From Rubellimicrobium arenae (GTDB lineage: Bacteria > Pseudomonadota > Alphaproteobacteria > Rhodobacterales > Rhodobacteraceae), in NCBI RefSeq assembly GCF_017916295.1, contig NZ_JAFMSS010000015.1, positions 11,998 through 75,997 of the forward strand: a stretch of 64,000 nucleotides of DNA. Direction: 5' to 3'. Both the position numbers and the translations under genes were made by a program. Each line of letters starts with the position of its first letter. Positions within the stretch are counted from its first letter, which is position 1. Shown piece by piece: positions 40,386 to 50,115 of the stretch. The notes under the pieces are model-generated. The model saw nothing but the letters and a program-made list of their open reading frames with translations, was not told the origin of the DNA and did not search any database.

Positions 40386-41651
40386 ATGACGCGAGGGATG
40401 ATCCGGGTCCTTGGGGCCTGCTCGGGGACGGCGCTCCTGGCGGGGGCCCTGTCCGCCCAGGAGGCCAGGACGATCCAGGTGGCCACCCATTACACCCAGG
40501 AGCAGGCGGCCCCGCTGCTCGCGTGCTTCGAGGCCTACGAGGCCGAGCATCCGGGCATCACCATCGAGCACCAGCAGACCGCCTATGGCGACTTCCTCCA
40601 GACGATCCTGACCAGCCGCGTGGGCGGGACCGCGCCCGACATCTACAATGTGTATTCCGTCTGGGTTCCGCAGCTGGCCAGCGCGGGCGTCCTGGAGCCG
40701 CCGCCCGCCGGGGTCGCGGACTTCATCACCCAGAACTATTCGCCGGCCACCGTGGGCGCGGCCACCATCGGCGGCCAGCTCTGGGGCATCCCGACCGAGC
40801 TGTCGATCTACGCCCTGGTCTACAACAGGAAGCTCCTGGAGCAGGCGGGCTACGGCGAACCCCCCAGGACCTGGGCCGAGCTGCGCGAGATCGCCCAGAA
40901 GATCACCACCACCAACGACCAGGGGAACATCGACGTGGGCGGCTACGCCTACGGGACTTCGGTGGCCGAGGGCGTGCATCCCTTCTACGCCCAGATGTTC
41001 GCCGAGGGCGTCGCCCCCTTTGCCGAGGACGGGCGATCCACCAACCTCACCTCGCCCGAGGCGGTGAAGGTCCTGAGCGAGCAGGCGGCGCTGTTCGCGG
41101 ACGGCATCACCTCGAACGCGATCACGGTGGATAACTTCGCCTCGGGCGCCGTGGCTATGCAGATCTCGGCCAACTGGAACAAGTTCGGCTGGCAGGAGGC
41201 CTTCGGGGACCAGTTCGCCGACACCGTGGGCGTGGCCCCGATTCCCCATGACGGGGGCGAGGGCGGCACGATGCTGTATTCCTTCCTGTGGGCGGTCGAC
41301 GCCACCTCGGACGCGAAGGAGGAGTCCTGGGACCTGCTGAGCTACCTGAACACCCCGCGCGCGGACGGGCTGTCCTGCACCGGCGAGATGCTCGCGGGGA
41401 TGGGCGCCTTCAGCGGCAACACCGCCGACCTCGAGCGGATGACGGCGGGCGGAGACGCCTTCGACAAGGCCTATGTGGAGGAGGTGACCTCGGGCCGGGC
41501 GGTGACGCAGCCCAACATCTGGCAGGCGGCCGAAGCCGACCGCATCCTGCGCGGCTACATCGACCAGGCCTGGGCGGGCTCCCTGTCCGCCGAGGAGGCG
41601 CTGGCCTCCGCCGACGCGGAGATCCAGGCCATCCTCGACGAGCAGCCCTGA
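40386..41651 (+). CDS. Sugar ABC transporter solute-binding protein
   Basis: A periplasmic carbohydrate-binding protein (family 1) of 421 residues. The signal peptide has the core G-T-A-L-L-A-G-A-L-S-A, with cleavage near residue 24. A G-D-F-L-Q-T-I-L-T-S pattern follows early and a typical hinge region in the middle. GGGAGAG lies before the ATG at 40386; the in-frame extension to 40326 includes the promoter and is rejected. It starts an operon with two permeases but no ATPase; the matching ATPase is probably the one at 48366-49427. The ligand is unknown; neighbouring GH4 and deacetylase-like genes suggest a glycoside or modified sugar. Confidence 0.88.
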   Translation: MTRGMIRVLGACSGTALLAGALSAQEARTIQVATHYTQEQAAPLLACFEAYEAEHPGITIEHQQTAYGDFLQTILTSRVGGTAPDIYNVYSVWVPQLASAGVLEPPPAGVADFITQNYSPATVGAATIGGQLWGIPTELSIYALVYNRKLLEQAGYGEPPRTWAELREIAQKITTTNDQGNIDVGGYAYGTSVAEGVHPFYAQMFAEGVAPFAEDGRSTNLTSPEAVKVLSEQAALFADGITSNAITVDNFASGAVAMQISANWNKFGWQEAFGDQFADTVGVAPIPHDGGEGGTMLYSFLWAVDATSDAKEESWDLLSYLNTPRADGLSCTGEMLAGMGAFSGNTADLERMTAGGDAFDKAYVEEVTSGRAVTQPNIWQAAEADRILRGYIDQAWAGSLSAEEALASADAEIQAILDEQP

Positions 41652-41682
41652 CCCGGCGCGGACGGCTTCGGCGGAGGCGGCC

Positions 41683-42573
41683 ATGCGAGCGTTCCTGTCC
41701 TCGAAGAAGGCCGCGCCCTGGCTCTTCCTGAGCCCGGTCATCCTGTTCGCGCTGGTCTTCTTCGTCCTGCCCGTGGTCTTCGCGGCCTATGTCAGCCTGA
41801 CCACCTGGGATTCGCTGACGCCGCCCCGCTGGGTGGGCCTGCGCAACTACGAGTACCTCCTGACCCGCGACCCGGTCTTCCTCCGGACGCTTTGGCAGAC
41901 GCTCTACTTCGCGATCGGCACGCTGGCGATCGGCGTGCCCCTGGCGCTGGTCCTGGCCTACGCCTTCAGCCGGTCGCGGCACCAGGGGCTGTGGCGGGTG
42001 CTCTACACGGTGCCCATGGTCACGAACATCGTGGCGATCGGCTTCATCTTCTGGTTCGTGTTCCGGCAGACGGACGGGCTGCTCAACCGGGTCCTGGGGC
42101 TGTTCGGACTGCCGGGGCCGGGATGGCTGACCGACCCCGGCCTGGCCATGACCTCGGCCATCCTGGTCTTCGTGTGGATGGAGCTGGGGCGGAACATGCT
42201 CCTGTTCGCGGCCGGGCTGGGGAGCATCGACGAAAGCTACTACGAGGCCGCGAAGCTGGACGGGGCGGGGCACTGGCAGCTCTTCCGCTTCGTCACCCTG
42301 CCGCTGCTGCGGCCGACGCTCCTGTTCGTCGTCATCACCGGCTTCATCTCGGGCATGAGCTACTTCACCCTGATGCTGGTGCTGTTCCCGGGCACGCAGG
42401 GCGGTCCCAGCCGGGCGGCCCTGACCACGGGGCAGTACATGTACCAGATGGCCTTCGAGGACCTGAGGATGGGGCGCGCCTCGGCGGTGTCCTACATCCT
42501 CTTCGCCCTGGTGTCGGTGGTGACCCTGATCCAGCTCCGCGTGATGCGGCGCGGCGGCGTGGACGCGCACTGA
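41683..42573 (+). CDS. Sugar ABC transporter permease (MalF type)
   Basis: An inner-membrane permease of 296 residues with six predicted helices. The first is P-W-L-F-L-S-P-V-I-L-F-A-L-V-F-F; the ATPase-docking EAA loop is Y-E-A-A-K-L-D-G-A near residues 187-195. GGAGG lies before the ATG. It pairs with the next gene to form the channel for the carbohydrate bound by the preceding protein. Confidence 0.9.
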   Translation: MRAFLSSKKAAPWLFLSPVILFALVFFVLPVVFAAYVSLTTWDSLTPPRWVGLRNYEYLLTRDPVFLRTLWQTLYFAIGTLAIGVPLALVLAYAFSRSRHQGLWRVLYTVPMVTNIVAIGFIFWFVFRQTDGLLNRVLGLFGLPGPGWLTDPGLAMTSAILVFVWMELGRNMLLFAAGLGSIDESYYEAAKLDGAGHWQLFRFVTLPLLRPTLLFVVITGFISGMSYFTLMLVLFPGTQGGPSRAALTTGQYMYQMAFEDLRMGRASAVSYILFALVSVVTLIQLRVMRRGGVDAH

Positions 42574-42574
42574 G

Positions 42575-43537
42575 ATGGCGGACACCTCGCTTCCCGCCGC
42601 AGCGCCCGCGGTCGCCGCCCTGGCCGAGGCCGCCGCCGGCCCCCCTGTCCGGCCGGGCGGGCGCGGACGGCGGATCGCCTGGGCGGTGCTGACCTACACG
42701 CTCCTGACGCTGGGGGCGCTGGTCATGGTGCTGCCCTTCCTGGACATGCTGCTGGGGGCGCTGCGCACCCCGGCCGAGCGGCTGGCCCGGCCGCCGGTCT
42801 ACTGGCCGCGTGACCCGCAATGGGGCAACTTCGTGCGCGTCTTCGACGAGCTGCCGCTCCTTCGGTGGCTGGCCAACAGCCTGGGGGTGACGGCCGCCAT
42901 CACCGTCCTGCAGATCCTCACCTCGGCGATGGGCGGCTATGCGCTGGCCAAGTTCCACTTCCGCGGGCGGCTGGGGATGTTCCGCTTCGCCGTCGGGGCG
43001 CAGATGTTCCCCTTCTTCATCTTCCTGATCCCATGGTTTTTCATCCTGCGCTACTTCCCGCTGGTGGGGGGGAACAACCTCCTTGGGGTGGGCGGGATGG
43101 GGCTCCTGGGCTCCTATGCCGCGCTGGTCCTGCCCTTTGCCGTGTCGTGGTACGGCATCTTCCTCATGCGGCAGTTCTTCCTGGCGATCCCCGACGAGCT
43201 CCTGGACGCCGCGCGCATGGACGGGGCGGGGGAGTTCTACATCTTCTTCCGCATCGCGCTGCCGCTGGTGGGGTCCGGCCTCGCCACGCTGGCCATCTTC
43301 GTTTTCCTGTATCACTGGAACGAGGTGCTTTGGACCATGACGGTCACGCGCACCGCCCCGGACCTCCAGACCCTGCCGGTGGGCATCTACCTCCTGCGGG
43401 GCGCCTTCGAGCAGGAGGCCACAAAATCGCTCCAACAAGCGGCGATCTGCGTCTCAGTTTTGCCTGTGTTGATTGTTTTCCTCGCCCTGCAGCGTTACTA
43501 CGTCGCTAGCGTGACCTCGGGAAGCGTCAAGGGCTGA
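42575..43537 (+). CDS. Sugar ABC transporter permease (MalG type)
   Basis: An inner-membrane permease of 320 residues with a longer cytoplasmic N-terminus (about 30 residues, Ala/Pro-rich) before the first helix. The EAA loop is L-L-D-A-A-R-M-D-G-A near 208-217, and the tail ends G-S-V-K-G. It starts two bases after the preceding stop. The last 30 or so codons, from about 43425, are unusual for this genome: AAA, CAA, TCA, GTT, TTG, CCT and ATT codons replace the usual GC-ending ones, although the protein still matches the family. This could mark an old recombination junction. Confidence 0.9.
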   Translation: MADTSLPAAAPAVAALAEAAAGPPVRPGGRGRRIAWAVLTYTLLTLGALVMVLPFLDMLLGALRTPAERLARPPVYWPRDPQWGNFVRVFDELPLLRWLANSLGVTAAITVLQILTSAMGGYALAKFHFRGRLGMFRFAVGAQMFPFFIFLIPWFFILRYFPLVGGNNLLGVGGMGLLGSYAALVLPFAVSWYGIFLMRQFFLAIPDELLDAARMDGAGEFYIFFRIALPLVGSGLATLAIFVFLYHWNEVLWTMTVTRTAPDLQTLPVGIYLLRGAFEQEATKSLQQAAICVSVLPVLIVFLALQRYYVASVTSGSVKG

Positions 43538-43539
43538 TC

Positions 43540-43890
43540 ATGATAAACTTCTCTCTGCCTCCCCTCCCCGAGGAGGAGGTGGATGCACGCCTGGCCGACA
43601 TGGATCGGCTGGGCTCCCGCGATTACGCGGAGATCGGCGTCCCCATGTTCCTGGTGGCCGAGGACCTGACCGGCCATGCGCCCCGCCGCATCGCCCATGA
43701 CGGCACGGGGCGGATCCTCGCCCTGCTGCTGGCCGAGGGGGTCGAGGCGCTGCGGACCCGCCGGCCGGATCTCGATGCCGACGACATCGCCCGCCTGATC
43801 GAGGCCCTGGCCGACCGGCATTTCCTGTCGCTGGCCACGCCCGCCTTTTCCCGCGCGACGGACCTTCACCCCGCCGCCGAGGCCGGCTGA
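43540..43890 (+). CDS. Hypothetical protein of the carbohydrate operon
   Basis: A protein of 116 residues that I do not recognise. It is acidic and mostly helical, with a D-A-D-D-I-A-R-L-I-E-A-L-A-D segment near the C-terminus, and has no signal peptide, membrane helix or cysteines. It starts two bases after the permease stop and ends in a TGATG overlap with the deacetylase-like gene, so it is certainly part of the operon. Its first codons (ATG ATA AAC TTC TCT CTG) are AT-rich like the end of the previous gene. It may be an accessory protein of the degradative pathway. Confidence 0.65.
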   Translation: MINFSLPPLPEEEVDARLADMDRLGSRDYAEIGVPMFLVAEDLTGHAPRRIAHDGTGRILALLLAEGVEALRTRRPDLDADDIARLIEALADRHFLSLATPAFSRATDLHPAAEAG

Positions 43891-44597
43891 TGGGCGAGCT
43901 GCTGCTGCCCGGCACCTTCGACGACACGCTGAACGCGCTGGTGCGCGGGCTGTCGGCGGGGCGGATGCTGCGCGTGGTGAACTTCCACGCCACCCCCAGC
44001 TACCGGCGCGAGGAGTATCGCCGCCAGTTCGCGACCTATGCGAAGCTGTTCGCGCCCATCACCTTCGAGAACTTCGATTCCGCCTTCGATGGCACCTGGA
44101 CCGATCCGCGCCCGGGCCTCATGCCCGTGCTCTTCGAGGGATTCCGCGACAACGTCGACGTGATGCTCCCCATCCTGGAGGAGTTCGGGTTCAAGGGCTG
44201 GTTCTTCGTGCCCTCGGCCTTTCCGGCGGTCGTGCCCGACATCCAGCGCAGCTACGCCAAGGCCCACAAGCTGCACCTGCCCCGCAAGGACGAATACCCC
44301 GGCGAGCGTGTGGTGATGACCTGGGACGAGGCGCGGGACCTGGCGAACCGGGGCCACGGCTTCGCCTGCCATTCGCGCAGCCATTTCGAGCTCACGCCCG
44401 AGACGCCGGACCATGTCCTGTGGGACGAGATCCACACCGCCGCCAACGAGATGCGGGCGGGCCTGGGCTGGCCGGTGGAGATCTTCTGCTGGCTGCACGG
44501 GGCCGAGGCGGGGATCAACCCCCGCGCCGACGCCATGCTGCGCGAGGCCGGGTTCCGCTACCTGTTCTCCAACTTCAAGGTCCAGAGGCTCGCGTGA
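43890..44597 (+). CDS. Polysaccharide deacetylase-like protein, first copy
   Basis: A protein of 235 residues with a NodB-like (carbohydrate esterase 4) fold. The metal-binding H-S-R-S-H motif is near residue 157, and F-K-G-W-F-F-V-P-S matches the strand after motif 1. Motif 1 itself, normally T-F-D-D-G, reads V-L-F-E-G, so the catalytic Asp pair is not conserved. It shares V-N-F-H-x-T-P, G-W-F-F-V, K-D-E-Y-P and F-S-N-F-x-x-Q-R-L with the next gene product: a tandem duplication that has diverged. It overlaps its neighbours on both sides (TGATG). The substrate is unknown; it may act on an imported N- or O-acylated sugar. Confidence 0.75.
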   Translation: MGELLLPGTFDDTLNALVRGLSAGRMLRVVNFHATPSYRREEYRRQFATYAKLFAPITFENFDSAFDGTWTDPRPGLMPVLFEGFRDNVDVMLPILEEFGFKGWFFVPSAFPAVVPDIQRSYAKAHKLHLPRKDEYPGERVVMTWDEARDLANRGHGFACHSRSHFELTPETPDHVLWDEIHTAANEMRAGLGWPVEIFCWLHGAEAGINPRADAMLREAGFRYLFSNFKVQRLA

Positions 44598-45295
44598 TGG
44601 ACGCGGGGGCCCTGGTCCGCGCCTTCGCGACCGGGGCGCCGGTCCATGCGGTGAACTTCCACAACACGCCCCGGCATCGGGCGGCCGAGTACGACCGGGA
44701 GCTGGCCGCCCTGGCCGAGCGGTTCGTCGCCGCGACCGAGGACGACCTGGCCACCTATCTCGCGACCGGGGATTGGCCCCGCCGACGCCCCGGCGTGGTG
44801 ATCGCGCTCTACAACGGCTACCGGAACAACTTCGACGTGGTCCGGCCCCTGCTGGAGAAGCACGGCCTGCATGGCTGGTTCTTCGTGGCCAGCGGCTATG
44901 TCGACTGCCCGCCCGACGAGCAGCTGGCCTTCGGCGCGGCGCATGCGCTCAGGACCGTGAAGGACGAATACCCCGACGGACGCTATGCGCTCGGCTGGGA
45001 CGAGATCCGGACGCTGGAGCGCGCAGGGCACGTGATCGCGAGCCATACGCGCAGCCACACCCGCGTCGCTCTGGACGACGCCGCCGCCCTCGAGGCCGAG
45101 ATCGTGGGATCCCAGGCGGACTTCGTGCGCGAGCTGGGGCACCCGGTCCGTGCCTTCGCCTGGCTGTCCGGCGGGGCCTATGGCGAGAACCCTCTCGCGG
45201 ATGCCGCCGTGGACCGCGCCGGCTACGAGTTCCTGTTCTCGAACTTCCGCATCCAGAGGCTGCCGGGCGCGCCCGACCTCAGGCCTGGGGCCTGA
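44597..45295 (+). CDS. Polysaccharide deacetylase-like protein, second copy
   Basis: A protein of 232 residues, paralogous to the preceding one along its whole length. The metal-binding S-H-T-R-S-H-T motif is kept near residue 155, but motif 1 is A-L-Y-N-G-Y-R-N-N instead of T-F-D-D-G-Y, again lacking the catalytic Asp. No signal peptide, so a cytoplasmic role after uptake is expected. The ATG shares one base with the first copy's stop. Its last 17 bases overlap the convergent bicupin gene. It might work as a heteromeric partner of the first copy. Confidence 0.75.
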   Translation: MDAGALVRAFATGAPVHAVNFHNTPRHRAAEYDRELAALAERFVAATEDDLATYLATGDWPRRRPGVVIALYNGYRNNFDVVRPLLEKHGLHGWFFVASGYVDCPPDEQLAFGAAHALRTVKDEYPDGRYALGWDEIRTLERAGHVIASHTRSHTRVALDDAAALEAEIVGSQADFVRELGHPVRAFAWLSGGAYGENPLADAAVDRAGYEFLFSNFRIQRLPGAPDLRPGA

Positions 45296-45926
45296 GCGCG
45301 GCCACCACCAGCACCTCGCCCTCGCCGGTCACGTGGGCGTTCTCGCCGGGCGGAAGGGCGAGCGTGTGGCCGGGCGGAAGCTCCTGCGTCCCGGCTCCGT
45401 GCGTCAGCGTGGCGGGGCCAGTCACGTGCACGAGCCGCTCGACCTCGCTGCCCAGGCCCGCCGAGGCGTCGGTCTCCCCCGCCAGGGACAGGAGCCGGAG
45501 GCGGAGCCGCTCGACCGGCTCCTCGATGGCGAGAAGGCCCTCGACGGGCCGGTAGGCGCGGGGGGCCGATCCGCCATGGGGCCGCGCGCGCGCGTAGGCG
45601 ACGGTGGCCGGCACCAGCGGCACGAGCTCGTAATGGTGGCGCGGCGGCAGGTAGACGGCCCAGTCCCCGTCGGCGTCGAGCTGGAACGCGACCTCCTCGG
45701 GGCCGCCGGTGACCGCGATGGACACCGCGCCGGCCAGCAGGACCACGAGAACCTCGTCCTCCTCGGCCTCGCCCCGGACGGTGGTGCCGTCGGCGAAGTC
45801 GTAGATCCGGAGGCTCAGCAGGTCCGAGAACCCGGTGGCGGCGCGGTCGATGTCCACCGGGCGCGGAGTCGGGCCGACTCCGGGGAGGTCGACGGTCCGG
45901 TCGAAGTCGGGCTCGATGACCTTCAT
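45279..45926 (-). CDS. KduI/IolB-like bicupin protein
   Basis: A protein of 215 residues with two cupin-like halves. The first has P-P-R-H-H-Y-E-L near residue 98; the second has H-V-T-G-P-A-T-L and L-P-P-G-H-T-L-A-L-P-P-G near the C-terminus. Layout and length resemble the 5-deoxyglucuronate isomerase/KduI group, which isomerises uronic-acid derivatives, but I am not certain of family membership. AAAGGA precedes the ATG. It follows the GH4 glycosidase gene by 11 bp on the minus strand, and so may process the released sugar. Confidence 0.6.
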   Translation of the reverse strand: MKVIEPDFDRTVDLPGVGPTPRPVDIDRAATGFSDLLSLRIYDFADGTTVRGEAEEDEVLVVLLAGAVSIAVTGGPEEVAFQLDADGDWAVYLPPRHHYELVPLVPATVAYARARPHGGSAPRAYRPVEGLLAIEEPVERLRLRLLSLAGETDASAGLGSEVERLVHVTGPATLTHGAGTQELPPGHTLALPPGENAHVTGEGEVLVVAALRPQA

Positions 45927-45937
45927 GGGCGTTCCTT

Positions 45938-47314
45938 TCAGGCGAACTGCGGCAGATGCGGGGCGTGGGCGGCCAGGAGGTCGTCGCGAAGCGCGCGGGC
46001 CGCCGCGGGGTCGGTGACGCCGCCATCGGCGAGCATCGCCTCCAGCATCGCCTCGCGGTCGCCCGCCACGGCGGCCTCCACGGTCAGCTCCACGGCGTGG
46101 ATCTTGGCCCGGAGCTTTTCGACCAGGGGCTCGGACAGGTCGTCGGCCAGAAGCGGCACGAACCCGGCCCCGGTCGCGGCGGCGTTGCATTCGATGACGG
46201 CGTCGCGGGGCAGCCAGGGGGCCTGGCCCCGGTTCGGGATGTTCACGCTGAACACGCCCCGCCTGTCGTCCATCAGCGAATGCATGATCTGGAGGAGCTG
46301 CTCGCTTTCGCCGGGCAGGTTGTCCCAGCGGTCCTGCGGCAGCGGGTCGGGCGAACGGGCCAGGGCCAGCATGTCGGCATACCACTGGTCGCCCAGCTGG
46401 ATCCGCTTGTCGATCGGGAAGGCCTCGCGGCCCAACCGGCGGCCATGGTAGGCTCCGCCGGGGAAAAGCTCGGGGAAGAACTCGACCGCGTGGCGGTCCA
46501 TGGCGCAGGGAAAGACGCCGTGGGCTTCGAAGACCCCCCAGGAGAAGGGGTCGTCGGCGTAGCGCGGCGTCCGGCCCTCGGGCACGATGTTGGGCCATTC
46601 GTCCTTGCCCGCGATCTCGGCCTCGAGCGTGCGCTTCTGCTCCGAAAGCCGCTGCCGGAGGAGCGGCGCCGCGTCCTGGCCGCGGAGGAAGAGGCGCGTC
46701 AGGAAGGTGAGGTGGTTAAGGCCCACGCCGAGCGAGGTGACCGAGCCCGGCTCCGTCCCTAGGAAGCGGGCGATCTGGTGCTCCACATGCGTCACGCCGT
46801 GGCAGAGGCCCACCACCGGGACGCGCGTCTCGCGGCGGATGGCCCGGCAGATCGCCGTCATCGGGTTGGAGTAGTTGAAGAAGTGGGCCCGCGGGCAGAG
46901 CCGGTCAACGTCCCGCGCGATGTCCAGCATGGGCGGGATCATCCGCATCGCGCGGGAGATGCCGCCGGGCAGCATGGTGTCGCCCACCGGCTGCCAGATG
47001 CCGTGCCGGCGCGGGATTTCGATGTCCTGCTGCCAGCCGGGACGGCCGCCGACGGCGATGGTGGTCACGACGAAATGGGCGCCGGGCAGCACCTCGCGCC
47101 GGTCGGTCGTGGAGATCACCGGGATGCGCGCGCCCTTGGCGGCGAGCATCTTGGCCACGAGCCGGTCGACGGCCTCCAGGGTCACCGGATCGATGTCGAC
47201 GAGGGCGATGTCCCAGGCGTCCTCCTCTTCGGCGAGGATGATGTCGGCGACGAGGCGCTGGGTGAAGACCGTGCTTCCCGCGCCGATCAGGACCACCTTC
47301 TTGCGTTCCGGCAT
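45938..47314 (-). CDS. Glycoside hydrolase family 4 enzyme
   Basis: An NAD- and divalent-metal-dependent glycosidase of 458 residues. An N-terminal Rossmann motif (L-I-G-A-G-S-T-V-F near 9-17) is present; N-Y-S-N-P-M lies near 147-152. The metal ligands Cys171 (G-L-C-H-G) and His201 (G-L-N-H-L) complete the GH4 active site. The family cleaves alpha- or beta-glycosides by oxidation-elimination; members include alpha-galactosidase (MelA), alpha-glucosidase and alpha-galacturonidase (LplD). Because uptake is by an ABC system and not PTS, a non-phosphorylated substrate is likely. GGAGGAAG lies before the ATG. Confidence 0.87.
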   Translation of the reverse strand: MPERKKVVLIGAGSTVFTQRLVADIILAEEEDAWDIALVDIDPVTLEAVDRLVAKMLAAKGARIPVISTTDRREVLPGAHFVVTTIAVGGRPGWQQDIEIPRRHGIWQPVGDTMLPGGISRAMRMIPPMLDIARDVDRLCPRAHFFNYSNPMTAICRAIRRETRVPVVGLCHGVTHVEHQIARFLGTEPGSVTSLGVGLNHLTFLTRLFLRGQDAAPLLRQRLSEQKRTLEAEIAGKDEWPNIVPEGRTPRYADDPFSWGVFEAHGVFPCAMDRHAVEFFPELFPGGAYHGRRLGREAFPIDKRIQLGDQWYADMLALARSPDPLPQDRWDNLPGESEQLLQIMHSLMDDRRGVFSVNIPNRGQAPWLPRDAVIECNAAATGAGFVPLLADDLSEPLVEKLRAKIHAVELTVEAAVAGDREAMLEAMLADGGVTDPAAARALRDDLLAAHAPHLPQFA

Positions 47315-47369
47315 GGCTTCCTCCGCAGGGGGGCCCTTGTCCGCATCGGACGGGGCCGGGTCGATCCGG

Positions 47370-48362
47370 TCACAGGGGGCGGAATGCCCCCGGGTTGATG
47401 GCGTCGGGCGGCAGGCGTCCCTCGAGCGCCGCCAGGGCGTTGTTCACCGCCCGCACGGCGGCGTTCACCTTGGCCGAGGCCGCGAGCCCTGCCTGGTGCG
47501 GCGTCAGGATCACGTTGTCGAGCTCGAAGAGCGGGCTGTCGTACAGGGGCTCGTGCTCGAAGACGTCCAGGGCCGCGCCGGCGATGCGGCGGTCGCGCAG
47601 GGCCTCGATCAGGGCGGGCTCGTCGATCAGCTCGCCCCGGGCGATGTTGACCAGATAGGCCGAGGACTTCATCAGCGCGATCTCCCGCGGGCCGATCATG
47701 CGGCGGGTGCCGTCGTTCAACGAGGCGTAAAGGCTGACCACGTCGGATTCGCGCAGCAGCGTGTCGAGGTCCACATGGGTCAGGCCAACCTGCGCGGCGA
47801 ACTCCGGGTCCGGCGTGCGGGTGTGGCCCAGGAGGCGCATCCCGAAGGCCGCCGCGCGCCGGGCCGCCGCCCGCCCGATCGGGCCCAGCCCCACGATGCC
47901 CAGCGTGGCCCCGTAAAGGTCGAGGCTGGTCTGCGTGCGGCTGGCCCAGAGCCCCTGCCGGATGGCGATGTCGCCCGTCCGGATCTGGCGCGTGGCGGCA
48001 AGGATGAGCCCCAGCGAGAACTCGGCGCATTGCTCCGCGTTCACGCCCTTGACGTTGGTGACGACGATGCCGCGCCGCGTGGCCGCCTCCAGGTCCACGT
48101 TGTCGCTGCCCGAGGTGTGCAGCGCGATGATGCGTGCCCGGGGCGTCAGGTCCAGCGCCGCCCCGTCGAGGCCCATGAGCCGCCCCGTCACGATGGCGTC
48201 CGCGCGTGCGATGTCGGCCAGCCCGGCCGCCGCGATCTCCTGGAAGGGAACCAGCCCGTCCACATAGGTCACGTGATGGCCCGACCGGTCCAGCGCGGCG
48301 ACCGCCGCCGGCAGGTCGCGCAGGGAATCCGAGACGACGACGATGTTGCGGGGCGGGCGCAC
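47370..48362 (-). CDS. D-2-hydroxyacid dehydrogenase family protein
   Basis: An NAD-dependent enzyme of 330 residues, related to phosphoglycerate and hydroxypyruvate dehydrogenases. L-G-I-V-G-L-G-P-I-G-R forms the nucleotide fold, N-I-A-R-G-E-L-I-D-E holds the catalytic Arg, and L-T-P-H-Q-A-G the catalytic His. The start is GTG at 48362, three bases after the ATPase stop; no earlier or later ATG fits the fold. Placement between an ABC ATPase and a GH4 gene suggests it acts on a sugar acid from the same pathway. Confidence 0.83.
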   Translation of the reverse strand: MRPPRNIVVVSDSLRDLPAAVAALDRSGHHVTYVDGLVPFQEIAAAGLADIARADAIVTGRLMGLDGAALDLTPRARIIALHTSGSDNVDLEAATRRGIVVTNVKGVNAEQCAEFSLGLILAATRQIRTGDIAIRQGLWASRTQTSLDLYGATLGIVGLGPIGRAAARRAAAFGMRLLGHTRTPDPEFAAQVGLTHVDLDTLLRESDVVSLYASLNDGTRRMIGPREIALMKSSAYLVNIARGELIDEPALIEALRDRRIAGAALDVFEHEPLYDSPLFELDNVILTPHQAGLAASAKVNAAVRAVNNALAALEGRLPPDAINPGAFRPL

Positions 48363-48365
48363 GGA

Positions 48366-49427
<1,062 letters not shown>

Positions 49428-49520
49428 GCTCGTCCCCCGTTTCCAGTCGGAAAGATACGCCCGGCAGGGCGTGTGGCAACAGCGCGCCGCCACACCGGAC
49501 ATGGCCCGGGCCGAGGGCCG

Positions 49521-50114
49521 TCAGGCCGGCAGCCGGGCGATGCGCGCGCGGACCCGGGCCAGGAACCGGTCCCGCTGGGCCGTGGTCGAGCTGTCCATGT
49601 CATGGAGGGCCAGCCAGAAGGTCCGGGTCCGAAGCCCCGTGCAGCCCAGCAGGCCCCGCAGCAGGATCTTGCGTCCGGGCGCCCCCATCACCAGCGACCA
49701 GAGCCACCGCGAGGAGCCCAGCGTCGTGACCACCCCCATCACCCGGATCCGGGTCAGCGCGGGCTCGAGCCCCTTGGGGCCCAGCTGGAACGCGACGCCC
49801 GTCCGCCACACCCGGTCGAGCCATCCCTTGAGGATCGCGGGCTGGCCGTACCACCAGGTCGGGTAGACGAAGACGATCCCCTCGGCCCAGCGCAGATGCC
49901 GGATGTGCCGCAGGAGCACGGGGTCCCTGGGCGGCGCGCCTTCGTTGTAGCCCCGCCGCTCCTCGGCGCCCATGACCGGGTCGAAGCCTTCGGCGCACAG
50001 ATCCAGGGCGCGGACCTCGTGGCCCGCCGCCTCCGCCGCCTCGACGACCGTTCGGAACAGGGCCGTCCCGAAGCTTTCCGGGACGGGATGGGCATGGACC
50101 ACGAGAAGGCGCAT
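49521..50114 (-). CDS. Flavodoxin-fold NAD(P)H oxidoreductase (MdaB/KefF-like)
   Basis: A protein of 197 residues with the flavodoxin-like quinone reductase fold. H-A-H-P is near residue 7, and P-T-W-W-Y-G-Q-P-A-I-L-K-G-W-L-D-R-V, near residue 85, is the FMN/FAD-binding signature of NAD(P)H:quinone reductases. It probably reduces quinones to protect from oxidative stress. It starts one base after the aldo/keto reductase stop, so both are cotranscribed. Confidence 0.85.
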   Translation of the reverse strand: MRLLVVHAHPVPESFGTALFRTVVEAAEAAGHEVRALDLCAEGFDPVMGAEERRGYNEGAPPRDPVLLRHIRHLRWAEGIVFVYPTWWYGQPAILKGWLDRVWRTGVAFQLGPKGLEPALTRIRVMGVVTTLGSSRWLWSLVMGAPGRKILLRGLLGCTGLRTRTFWLALHDMDSSTTAQRDRFLARVRARIARLPA

Positions 50115-50115
50115 G

